Source: a virus
IMG/VR virus record: IMGVR_UViG_3300029787_000083
Coordinates: 1-46,845 of that record
Length of the DNA stretch: 46,845 bases
Direction: 5' to 3' (one strand)
Positions within the stretch are counted from its first letter, which is position 1; every line of letters begins with the position of its first letter. This document shows positions 7,903 to 14,014 of this stretch, one piece after another. The notes beneath the pieces were generated by a model that was not told the origin of the DNA, did no database searches, and saw only the letters and a program-made list of their open reading frames with translations. The position numbers and the translations under genes are program-made.

Positions 7903-8051
7903 TTATTAAAGTATTTTCTATCAATCTCTTTTTTAATCTTCGTAACTTCAGGACATACAGGTAATTTATTTACTACACCTCCTTTCTCTAGATAACTTTT
8001 AATATCTTTAGCTAACTGCTCTTTTAGTCTGTCTTTCTCAAACGATGCCAT
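7896..8051 (-). CDS. Unknown 51-aa protein
   Basis: ATG with GGGAG eight bases upstream. The product is a charged helical protein (FEKDRLKEQLAKDIKSYL, about residues 4-21), then GGVVNKLP and a PEVTKIKKEID helix. Similar small proteins occur in marine phages without assigned function. The stop lies inside hairpin 1. Confidence 0.6.
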   Translation of the reverse strand: MASFEKDRLKEQLAKDIKSYLEKGGVVNKLPVCPEVTKIKKEIDRKYFNKF

Positions 8052-8062
8052 ATTATTGCTCC

Positions 8063-8677
8063 CTAGTTAAGTAAGTAAGTGTAATGCAACTCTGACACAT
8101 GATAGTCATCTAAGAAGTCTTTAGGGTACTTATCAGCTATCAATGCACACCAAGCATTCCAAAGTCTCTCAGATGTATAGATTTCACAGAGGGCTACATA
8201 CTCTTGAAGCCTTTTCTCATTAGCTTCCTGACCTCTTTTAGTCTTTACAGTCTTATTATAAACCAATAGATCAGGCTTAATATTATATTGTTTTATATTG
8301 TGAACATCAATACAACCAACCAGACCAGCGACTAACTGGCAAACAAAGCCAGCCTTAGCCAATCCAAGCCCATCAATCTGTAGAAATATCTTCATAAGAC
8401 TGTGTGACTTTGAGGTATCTGATTTGTTGGAATTAATAACGGCCATCATCTGACCGTAGATAAAATGCTTATGAGTACTTATGTACTTGTAAGTATTCTT
8501 TTTGTTGCCCCAGATAAACTTAGAGTCTAGTTTATTTTGTTTCATATCAACCATCATGTCTCCCACTAGCACCCATTTTTGCTGGATGCTAAGGGAGACC
8601 ATCATGACAACCAGAAACAAATTATCTGGACTACGCTGTGCGAAATGATTAATCTTCGGATTGTGATTGCTGAACAC
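8063..8677 (-). CDS. Unknown 204-aa protein with possible helix-hairpin-helix
   Basis: GTG start with AAGGAG seven bases upstream, overlapping the 3' end of the previous gene by 29 bases. The middle contains DGLGLAKAGFVCQLVAGLVG, which looks like a helix-hairpin-helix DNA-binding turn (GxGxAKA), followed by CIDVHN. This arrangement is seen in DNA-glycosylase-like folds, but no catalytic residue can be assigned. The C-terminal third is helical and aromatic. Likely a DNA-binding or repair accessory; confidence in the function is low. Confidence 0.65.
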   Translation of the reverse strand: MFSNHNPKINHFAQRSPDNLFLVVMMVSLSIQQKWVLVGDMMVDMKQNKLDSKFIWGNKKNTYKYISTHKHFIYGQMMAVINSNKSDTSKSHSLMKIFLQIDGLGLAKAGFVCQLVAGLVGCIDVHNIKQYNIKPDLLVYNKTVKTKRGQEANEKRLQEYVALCEIYTSERLWNAWCALIADKYPKDFLDDYHVSELHYTYLLN

Positions 8678-8891
8678 TTATCAACTCCTTGATTGCTCTT
8701 TCTGTAGAGTCTCTGAGATCATGAAGGAACTCATAAAGAGTAACCTTATCATCACCATGCTGTTGAAGAAACATGGTCACTTCACACTCTTCACCCTTAC
8801 TGTTTTTAATAGTAAGCTCTATCCAGTTATTATCAACGTGAGGAGTATCTATTGCTATACCTACAATTTTGTGTACTGAAATATCAATCAT
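8649..8891 (-). CDS. Unknown acidic 80-aa protein
   Basis: Start placed at ATG 8891 (MIDISVHKIVG), which forms an ATGA overlap with the 32-aa gene and has GGAG upstream; the longer reading from 8972 covers that gene. Beta-rich first half (NWIELTIKNSKGEECEVTMF), then an acidic helix (YEFLHDLRDSTERAIKELI). Not recognised. Confidence 0.65.
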   Translation of the reverse strand: MIDISVHKIVGIAIDTPHVDNNWIELTIKNSKGEECEVTMFLQQHGDDKVTLYEFLHDLRDSTERAIKELISVQQSQSED

Positions 8892-8986
8892 ATTAGCTCC
8901 AAAAAGATAAAAAATAATATTATGGTTGGTAATGTGAGTACAAAACATATGCACTCGAAAAGTTCTTCCCAATCTTCGTTGGTCAT
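8888..8986 (-). CDS. 32-aa single-span membrane protein
   Basis: Short ORF with the leader AAGGGGCCGACCATGAC, almost the same as that of the 92-aa gene, and an ATGA overlap with the next gene. A short acidic N-terminus (MTNEDWEELFE) is followed by one hydrophobic helix (FVLTLPTIILFFIFLELI). An early inner-membrane peptide of unknown function. Confidence 0.6.
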   Translation of the reverse strand: MTNEDWEELFECICFVLTLPTIILFFIFLELI

Positions 8987-8996
8987 GGTCGGCCCC

Positions 8997-9046
8997 TTTT
9001 AGATTTATGAAGGTCTTTCACTTTGTAAAAGACCTTCTAAATCTTT
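8997..9046 (-). repeat. Intergenic hairpin 2 of the early operon
   Basis: Longest of the three related hairpins: AAAAGATTTA and AAATCTTTT form the outer stem, AAGGTCTTT and AAAGACCTT the inner one, with a CACTTTGT loop region identical to hairpin 1. Lies between the 56-aa gene and the SD of the 32-aa membrane gene. Confidence 0.8.
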
Positions 9047-9056
9047 TAAATATTAA

Positions 9057-9227
9057 TTAAACTGTGTTCCTATGTGGTATAGCCCTATGTCCAGATAGAG
9101 ATTTCTTAGCACCCTTCCTAAATACTTTCTTACCCCTTGGAGTAGAAAGAAATAGCTTTTTAAATAAATGCCTAGTCACCCTAACAGAATGAGTTTTAAT
9201 ACCTATTTTGTATGTATACCTAATCAT
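9057..9227 (-). CDS. Unknown very basic 56-aa protein
   Basis: ATG with AGGAG eight bases upstream. The product is rich in Arg, Lys and His (VRVTRHLFKKLF, then TPRGKKVFRKGAKKS), with few acidic residues, so it probably binds nucleic acid. Not recognised. Confidence 0.6.
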   Translation of the reverse strand: MIRYTYKIGIKTHSVRVTRHLFKKLFLSTPRGKKVFRKGAKKSLSGHRAIPHRNTV

Positions 9228-9238
9228 ATTATATACTC

Positions 9239-9424
9239 CTATAATAAATCTTTTAACTCTACAGGTCTTTGTAGTAACTCAATACCTAACTGTCTGATCC
9301 AATAGACTTTTTCTATTGGTATAGTTTTAGTATTCATAAGATTCACAAGTGACCTAGAAACATCACAGTCTGGATAAATCTTATCTACTCCATAGATATT
9401 CTTAACTTTAATATACGCTTTCAT
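9239..9424 (-). CDS. Unknown 61-aa protein
   Basis: ATGA overlap with the upstream gene. The N-terminus MKAYIKVKNIYGVDKIYP is beta-like, followed by a helical segment. Not recognised. Confidence 0.65.
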   Translation of the reverse strand: MKAYIKVKNIYGVDKIYPDCDVSRSLVNLMNTKTIPIEKVYWIRQLGIELLQRPVELKDLL

Positions 9425-9636
9425 ATCTCCTCCGCTAGACTTAACTCTACATCAACATGATCAGCCCAAGTTTGAATCTCTGCATCAGACATTCTTCCAA
9501 ACCTGTAGCCAAGCTGACCCATCCAATGCCAAATATAATCACTCTCTCCAAAGTGATTATAATAGCTCTTAGAGATATAGTCTTGGTTCTCGAATCTCTT
9601 TTTCATTCGCATCTTTTCTTCGTTGCTCAACAGCAT
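9421..9636 (-). CDS. Unknown 71-aa protein
   Basis: Start placed at ATG 9636 (MLLSNEEKMRMKKRF), with AAAGGAG and the leader GGAGCCGCTATG related to two other early genes; the longer reading runs into hairpin 3. A charged helix is followed by a Tyr/Trp-rich middle (YNHFGESDYIWHWMGQLG) and an acidic end. Not recognised. Confidence 0.65.
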   Translation of the reverse strand: MLLSNEEKMRMKKRFENQDYISKSYYNHFGESDYIWHWMGQLGYRFGRMSDAEIQTWADHVDVELSLAEEI

Positions 9637-9649
9637 AGCGGCTCCTTTT

Positions 9650-9697
9650 AGATTTTTAAGACCTCTCACTAACGTAAGAGGTCTTTAAAATCTTTTA
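9650..9697 (-). repeat. Intergenic hairpin 3 of the early operon
   Basis: Inverted repeat with inner arms AAGACCTCT and AGAGGTCTT and outer arms GATTTT and AAAATC. Same architecture as hairpins 1 and 2, but with compensating base changes in the stem (GGTCTTT becomes GACCTCT pairing with AGAGGTC), which argues that the structure, not the sequence, is kept. Confidence 0.8.
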
Positions 9698-9705
9698 AGT
9701 ATTAA

Positions 9706-9879
9706 TTATAACTCTTTACTAAACTGGAACTTCCTACGGCCCAGAGTTATTCTGACATATCCATGCTGCCAGTATTTCCAGTGAGATAGTCTAGCTTGAC
9801 GCTTTCTAGGAAAGCAAGTGTAACTTACTAACTCCCAACGGGGATTGAGATAATAATATAATAATTCTAAATAAATCAT
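9706..9879 (-). CDS. Unknown basic 57-aa protein
   Basis: ATG with AAGGAG seven bases upstream. N-terminal hydrophobic, Tyr-rich stretch (MIYLELLYYYL), then a basic, Trp-containing body (FPRKRQARLSHWKYW, RITLGRRKFQF). Not recognised. Confidence 0.6.
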   Translation of the reverse strand: MIYLELLYYYLNPRWELVSYTCFPRKRQARLSHWKYWQHGYVRITLGRRKFQFSKEL

Positions 9880-9896
9880 ATAGATACTCCTTGAAA

Positions 9897-9922
9897 CTCA
9901 AGAGGGCCGTAGCCCTCCTGAG
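9897..9922 (-). terminator. Strong hairpin after the first leftward gene
   Basis: Eleven-pair stem (CTCAAGAGGGC against GCCCTCCTGAG, one mismatch) with a four-base CGTA loop, 10 bases beyond the stop of the 160-aa gene. On the minus strand only three T follow, so it may be a weak terminator or an RNA-stabilising hairpin that raises the dose of the first gene. Confidence 0.6.
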
Positions 9923-9932
9923 ACTTTAAAGT

Positions 9933-10415
9933 TTACCCTAATCGTTCGATTAGAGTCTCCAGACCTGACTTGATAACCAGAACATCTTCCGACATTCTGC
10001 TAACCTCGCCTTCTACGAAGGCCATGCGCTTTTCTAAATCACTCGGTGCTGCTTTAGCAGCGACCTTGGGAGTCTTAGTAACTGCTTTCGGCTTGGCTAC
10101 CTTGGTAGCTGTACGCTTGGCAGTCTTGACTGCTTTGACCTTGACCGGAGCTTTAGCTCCAACCATGTCATCAATCTTCACTAAACGAGTGAAGAAGGCA
10201 GGAATTTTTGTAGCGTCGAATAACTCCTGAGCCTTGCCCCTAGTCATCATGGGGAACTGTGAGTGAAGAACACCCGCCGTTCGGCTACGAATGATCCCAA
10301 ACTTGATCTTGGGGATTGAGTTAGCCTCCATCAGTCTATAAGCATAGACTCTGGAAAGGGCGAAGTACTGCTTAGGAGTAGCTTGAATTTCATTCAAAGT
10401 TTGTGAAGTTGTCAT
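9933..10415 (-). CDS. First leftward gene: basic, Lys/Ala-rich protein, 160 aa
   Basis: Three parts are visible. Residues 1-85 form a folded, mixed region (TPKQYFALSRVYAYRLMEAN, with HSQFPMMTRGKAQELFDATK). Residues about 86-124 are a low-complexity Lys/Ala/Val/Pro/Thr linker (VKVKAVKTAKRTATKVAKPK and onward) like histone-H1 or HU-type tails. Residues about 125-160 form a probable coiled coil (EKRMAFVEGEVSRMSEDVLV). The build suggests a DNA-binding, oligomeric protein. As the promoter-proximal gene of the leftward operon it should be made first and most, which would suit host takeover or control of the adjacent palindrome array. No family recognised. SD is AAAGGAAC. Confidence 0.75.
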   Translation of the reverse strand: MTTSQTLNEIQATPKQYFALSRVYAYRLMEANSIPKIKFGIIRSRTAGVLHSQFPMMTRGKAQELFDATKIPAFFTRLVKIDDMVGAKAPVKVKAVKTAKRTATKVAKPKAVTKTPKVAAKAAPSDLEKRMAFVEGEVSRMSEDVLVIKSGLETLIERLG

Positions 10416-10558
10416 ATGTATGTTCCTTTGGAATTGTGTGTGATTGTTTTGTCTCGGTGTCGCTGAGACATTTCCATTAAAGGCACAGACCCCATTTCGA
10501 TGTCAACAGCTTTCCCCGCGCATTATGCGATTGTGAAAGAGCGCATGACACCCAAAGG

Positions 10559-10603
10559 CTTGATCACATCATGATCGCGTCATGATCACGTAGCCTGATC
10601 GCG
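10559..10603. repeat. GATC-centred iterons
   Basis: Four GATC sites at 10562, 10573, 10584 and 10597. Two adjacent 11-base units (TCATGATCGCG at 10569-10579 and TCATGATCACG at 10580-10590) are flanked by poorer copies, about one helical turn each. Such in-phase iterons are typical of initiator or regulator binding. This patch is richer in G+C than the flanks. Confidence 0.6.
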
Positions 10604-10691
10604 TTACGGCGGCATACAAACTCTGGAATTTTATAATCTCTGGTGGTAGAATTTATTAATTCTAAAATATTCGGTAAGCTGTTGAATTTTA

Positions 10692-11052
10692 AAGACTCTA
10701 GAGTCTTCCTAGTTTTACTCTAGAGACTTACAAATCTCTTTAGATATTTGTAAACTAGACAGACTTTGGAGGTTTTTGGAGCAGAGACTCTAAAGTCTCT
10801 GAAGTCTTGGTGGGCTGTAGAGTCTAAAGAGACTCTAAAGTCTGGATTTAGAGGTTTTGAGACTCCAGAGTCTCAGGGGTCGGGCAGGAGGCCGGGGGGG
10901 TACACCCATATATATACTAAATCATATACATTTTAGAGGTTTTGAAGTGTAAAGTAGTTTAGGCGGGAGTCTTTTGTCGGACGGAATCAGGTAGATAATA
11001 AGACTTTAAAGTCTCTGAAGTGCTTTTTAGGGCCATACAGTCTTTAAAGACT
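10692..11052. repeat. Array of related palindromes, consensus AGACTYTAAAGTCT
   Basis: Perfect: AAGACTCTAGAGTCTT (10692-10707), AGACTTTAAAGTCT (11001-11014), AGTCTTTAAAGACT (11039-11052). Near-perfect: 20 bases at 10782-10801 (one mismatched pair), 14 bases at 10830-10843 (one mismatched pair), and TGAGACTC-CA-GAGTCTCA at 10858-10875. Further inverted arms lie at 10728-10753 and 10819-10836. At least ten GANTC sites fall in this 360-base stretch. It reads as an array of dimer-protein sites. Confidence 0.85.
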
Positions 11053-11108
11053 CAATCCGATAGGATTGTCAGGTCTATATAACTATGAACCCGGAGGGTA
11101 CAAAGAAT

Positions 11109-11137
11109 ATTATACAGTCCACAGAGCATTTTGTCAA
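11109..11137 (-). promoter_or_regulatory. Leftward sigma70 promoter, perfect consensus
   Basis: On the minus strand TTGACA (11137-11132), a 17-base spacer and TATAAT (11114-11109), a perfect match in both boxes. Start of transcription is expected near 11102, giving an untranslated leader of nearly 690 bases that includes the palindrome array before the first gene at 10415. It should be read by host RNA polymerase straight after entry. Confidence 0.9.
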
Positions 11138-11173
11138 GTTATTTAGTATACTATTAAATAATACTTGACAAAA
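11129..11173. repeat. Inverted repeat carrying both -35 boxes
   Basis: Arms TTTTGTCAAGT (11129-11139) and ACTTGACAAAA (11163-11173), 11 perfect pairs around an A/T-rich 23-base centre. Each arm contains the -35 element of one of the two divergent promoters, so a protein bound here would affect both. Confidence 0.9.
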
Positions 11174-11193
11174 CCTCTATTTAGGACTATAAT
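11165..11193 (+). promoter_or_regulatory. Rightward sigma70 promoter, perfect consensus
   Basis: TTGACA (11165-11170), 17-base spacer, TATAAT (11188-11193): perfect in both boxes. Start of transcription is expected at about 11199-11202, at the ATG of the first gene, which implies a leaderless or nearly leaderless message. It would drive the packaging and structural genes. Confidence 0.9.
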
Positions 11194-11201
11194 ACTATAA
11201 G

Positions 11202-11573
11202 ATGAATAAAGAATTAACTGTAAAACAAAAAGATTTCTTGGACTATCTAGTAGAAACTGGAGGTGATCCTAAGAAAGCTGCTGAGTTGGCGGGATATTCC
11301 GCGAATGGACATTGGCAAGTTGTCAAAGCACTCAAACACGAAATCATCGACCTAGCCTCTAACATTCTTGCTCAGTCAGCACCCCAAGCCGCTATGAAAC
11401 TTGTAGAGGTTATGCACTCTGATCAGCCTATACCACAAGCAAACATGAGACTTCAGGCTGCACAGACTATATTAGACCGTACAGGACTTGGAAAACAAGA
11501 AAGATTAGATGTAAATAATAATATGAATGGGGGTTTATTTATACTACCCGCAAAAGCTAATGAGGCGAACTAG
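11202..11573 (+). CDS. Terminase small subunit
   Basis: 123 aa. The N-terminus (ELTVKQKDFLDYLVETGGD, then PKKAAELAGYS) is the helix-turn-helix typical of phage small terminase subunits, which bind the packaging site and load the large subunit. A helical middle (LVEVMHSDQPIPQANMRLQA) fits the oligomerisation region, and the tail is Asn-rich. No upstream in-frame start is possible because a TAA lies 10 bases before the ATG, and no SD can exist if transcription begins at the promoter just upstream. It is the first gene of the late operon, two genes before the large subunit. Confidence 0.8.
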   Translation: MNKELTVKQKDFLDYLVETGGDPKKAAELAGYSANGHWQVVKALKHEIIDLASNILAQSAPQAAMKLVEVMHSDQPIPQANMRLQAAQTILDRTGLGKQERLDVNNNMNGGLFILPAKANEAN

Positions 11574-11793
11574 CAGCACAATACCTTTTGGATATAAACT
11601 ATCTGAAGATGAAAAAACTTTAGAGCCTGTAGAGCAAGAGTTAGAATCTTTAGATAAAATAAAAGAACTTGTGTCCTCTGATATGATGTCATTACGTGAG
11701 GGTGCTGATTGGTTAACTCATATGACAGGCAGAAGTATTAGCCATGTCGGTTTAAAGAATATTATAAATGGAAGAGTGGGAGAAAAATCCTGA
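11560..11793 (+). CDS. 77-aa protein like the linker domain of serine recombinases
   Basis: Lies between the two terminase genes, overlapping both. The product begins MRRTSSTIPFGYKLSEDEKT and contains SLREGADWLTHMTGRSISHV, a pattern like the Recombinase domain that follows the catalytic domain in large serine recombinases (FGY, a Pro-x-Glu pair, an SLREIA-type helix, then a second helix-turn-helix). No catalytic serine domain is present, so it cannot recombine DNA alone. A DNA-binding packaging accessory is more likely. Start at 11560 avoids most of the overlap but has no SD. Confidence 0.65.
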   Translation: MRRTSSTIPFGYKLSEDEKTLEPVEQELESLDKIKELVSSDMMSLREGADWLTHMTGRSISHVGLKNIINGRVGEKS

Positions 11794-13441
11794 GAACTAC
11801 CTCAGAGACTCGGAGGGTAATTTCGTTCTAAAGAAGGACGGAACTCCAAGACGCAAAAGTGGTAGACCAAAGGGCGCAAAAGGTAGAGGCTATAATTACC
11901 ACTCAGAAACGAAAGCAAAGATACAGGCGCGGAGAACTGTACGCAAAAAAGAAAAAGAAACAGAACGTACAAGAGTTAGATTATCTCAACAACGAGAAAA
12001 ACTAAAAGCCTCTAAAGAAACTCTACATAAGTTAGATAATAATAATAATAAAATAATTACAGATGATGTTCTGTCAAAGGTTCCAAAGTCTTTACGGGAT
12101 GAAGCTAACGATAATGTTATCTTCAAACCAAACGCAGGGCCACAGACAGACTTTTTAGCTGCTCCTGAGAGGGACGTATTGTACGGTGGAGCAGCAGGGG
12201 GCGGTAAGTCCTATGCTATGTTAATAGATCCTCTCAGATACGCTCATAGACCCGCACATAGGGCGTTAATACTTAGACGCTCTATGCCAGAACTTAGAGA
12301 GTTAATAGATAAGTCTAGAGAGCTTTATCCAAGAGCTTTCCCCGGTTGTAAATATCGGGAAGTCGAAAAACTTTGGAACTTCCCTAGCGGGGCTAAAGTA
12401 GAATTTGGATTCTTGGAGCGAGATGCAGATGTGTATCGCTACCAAGGACAAGCATATAGTTGGATAGGTTTTGATGAGATTACTCACCTACCCACAGAGT
12501 TTGGTTGGAATTATCTGGCTTCAAGACTTCGTACTACTGATCCAGATATTGTACCTTATATGCGGTGTACAGCTAACCCCGGTGGTGTTGGCGCACATTG
12601 GGTAAAGAAAAGATATATATTACCATATCCTCCTAATGAATCTTTTACAGGTGAGGATGGTCTAACTAGAAAGTTTATACCTGCAAGACTAGATGATAAT
12701 CCCTATCTTGCAGCAGATGGTCGTTATGAAGAGATGCTCAAAGCTCTTCCAGCCATCCAAAGAAAACAATTACTAGAGGGTAATTGGGAGATAGCAGAGG
12801 GTGCTGCTTTCACAGAGTTTGAAACAGCTACCCATGTAGTTACACCATTTGAGATTCCTATAGGATGGGAGAGAGTCAAAGGAATTGACTATGGATATGC
12901 ATCAGAAAGTGCCTGTATCTGGGGAACAGTTGATCCTACAGATGGTACTCTGATAATATACAGAGAGTTATACCGTAAAGGACTTACAGGTGAAGATCTG
13001 GGTCAAATGATATTAGAAATGGAAGTACCAGATCCATTTTCTGTACCCGGAGTTCTTGATACAGCTGCTTGGGCTAAAACAGGTTCTACAGGCCCAACAG
13101 TAGGAGAAGCTCTTATACGTGTTGGACACAAGCTAAGAAGAGCTGATAAGAATCGTATACAAGGAAAAATACAGGTTCACGAATACTTGAAGTTGCAGCA
13201 AAGCGGAAGGCCACGTTTACAGATATTCAATAGTTGCCCTAATCTGATACGCGAACTTCAAAGTATTCCCCTAGATAGGACTAATCCAGAGGATGTGGAT
13301 ACTCATGCCTCGGATCATGCTTACGATGCACTTAGGTATTTGATAATGTCAAGACCAAGAATAGCAGATCCTTTATCAAGAATTAGGCATATGCATCGGG
13401 AACAAGCATTTACACCATTAGATTCAGAATTTGGTTATTAA
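11768..13441 (+). CDS. Terminase large subunit
   Basis: 557-aa packaging motor and nuclease. Residues 1-95 are a basic extension with an AT-hook-like GRPKGAKGRG (32-41) and a helical, Arg/Lys-rich stretch ending in NNNNK. The ATPase follows: Walker A GGAAGGGKS (140-148), Walker B IGFDE (D236, E237), coupling motif TANPGG (268-273). The RNase H-like nuclease has Asp374 (IDYGY), Asp431 (VLDTAAW) and Asp516/Asp520 (SDHAYDALRY). It cuts concatemers and pumps DNA into the prohead through the portal. No SD is visible; the start overlaps the previous gene by 26 bases, so coupling is likely. The basic N-terminal extension is unusual and may help hold DNA. Confidence 0.96.
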   Translation: MEEWEKNPENYLRDSEGNFVLKKDGTPRRKSGRPKGAKGRGYNYHSETKAKIQARRTVRKKEKETERTRVRLSQQREKLKASKETLHKLDNNNNKIITDDVLSKVPKSLRDEANDNVIFKPNAGPQTDFLAAPERDVLYGGAAGGGKSYAMLIDPLRYAHRPAHRALILRRSMPELRELIDKSRELYPRAFPGCKYREVEKLWNFPSGAKVEFGFLERDADVYRYQGQAYSWIGFDEITHLPTEFGWNYLASRLRTTDPDIVPYMRCTANPGGVGAHWVKKRYILPYPPNESFTGEDGLTRKFIPARLDDNPYLAADGRYEEMLKALPAIQRKQLLEGNWEIAEGAAFTEFETATHVVTPFEIPIGWERVKGIDYGYASESACIWGTVDPTDGTLIIYRELYRKGLTGEDLGQMILEMEVPDPFSVPGVLDTAAWAKTGSTGPTVGEALIRVGHKLRRADKNRIQGKIQVHEYLKLQQSGRPRLQIFNSCPNLIRELQSIPLDRTNPEDVDTHASDHAYDALRYLIMSRPRIADPLSRIRHMHREQAFTPLDSEFGY

Positions 13442-13455
13442 TAGGAGAAGCCAAA

Positions 13456-14013
13456 ATGTCAGCATTACCCGGAGTCATAGATGTACGAGATGATGCAGGA
13501 TCTGTCCGTGTTGGAGATGTTCGTGATCTTTCAACACGAGTAGGTTCACAAGCTACAACAACTACAGGCACAATCGCTGTAACAGCGGATGCAACTTATG
13601 ATGTAAGTTTTACTCAGCCAGCAGGAACATCCATTAAAAACATTATCATGATTGCAGCAGGTAACTTAGTTACTGCGGGTGCTTCTGGTGATGATATTGA
13701 CTTTGATTTAGGAACCTCCGCAGGTGGTGGTCAAATCATTGATGAGAAAGCAATCGCTGATGATGGAGGCAGTGCAGTAACTATCGCAGCTAATACACCT
13801 TTGTTTATTGTTGAGAATGGTATTCCAGCAGCAGCTAATAAGTTTGCAAACATGAGCGGTGGCCCAGCAACATCAGAGGCTATGACTCTTGCAGCATCTC
13901 TAGCCAGCACCAGTGAGAGAACTCTTCATATTCGCTTGAAGCCTCTCGCAAATAATCTAGCTACAGCTGCAACAACTGTTACATTTGTAATTGATTTTAT
14001 AACACTACCATAA
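13456..14013 (+). CDS. Putative virion decoration or head protein, 185 aa
   Basis: Small beta-rich protein dominated by Ala, Thr, Gly, Asp and Ile, with no Cys or Trp, ending in VTFVIDFITLP. Such composition is usual for virion surface or head-completion proteins. It lies between terminase and portal and has a good AGGAG. I do not recognise the family; a head decoration protein is inference from composition and place. Confidence 0.6.
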   Translation: MSALPGVIDVRDDAGSVRVGDVRDLSTRVGSQATTTTGTIAVTADATYDVSFTQPAGTSIKNIIMIAAGNLVTAGASGDDIDFDLGTSAGGGQIIDEKAIADDGGSAVTIAANTPLFIVENGIPAAANKFANMSGGPATSEAMTLAASLASTSERTLHIRLKPLANNLATAATTVTFVIDFITLP

Positions 14014-14014
14014 T

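Larger units (their letters stand above)
10416..11201. promoter_or_regulatory. Divergent non-coding hub between early and late operons
   Basis: 786 bases with no ORF that has a convincing ribosome site. It contains, left to right, GATC-centred iterons (10559-10603), a family of palindromes with consensus AGACTYTAAAGTCT (10692-11052), repeated GAGGTTTTGA (10851-10860 and 10936-10945, with a looser copy near 10770), a hairpin CAATCC-gata-GGATTG (11053-11068) and two divergent sigma70 promoters in an inverted repeat (11109-11193). This is the only place where transcription diverges in the window, so it is the likely control region and a candidate replication origin. Confidence 0.85.

Noticed and set aside
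10451-10471. TGTCTC...GAGACA hairpin as a terminator
   Set aside because: Only six pairs and no U-run on either strand; kept only as part of the non-coding hub.
10692-11052. Palindrome array as a CRISPR or tRNA-like cluster
   Set aside because: Spacing is irregular, units are true palindromes, and no tRNA cloverleaf or CCA end is seen. I found no tRNA gene anywhere in the window.
11560-11793. Phage integrase from recombinase-like sequence
   Set aside because: There is no catalytic serine domain, and no attachment site or lysogeny gene in the window.
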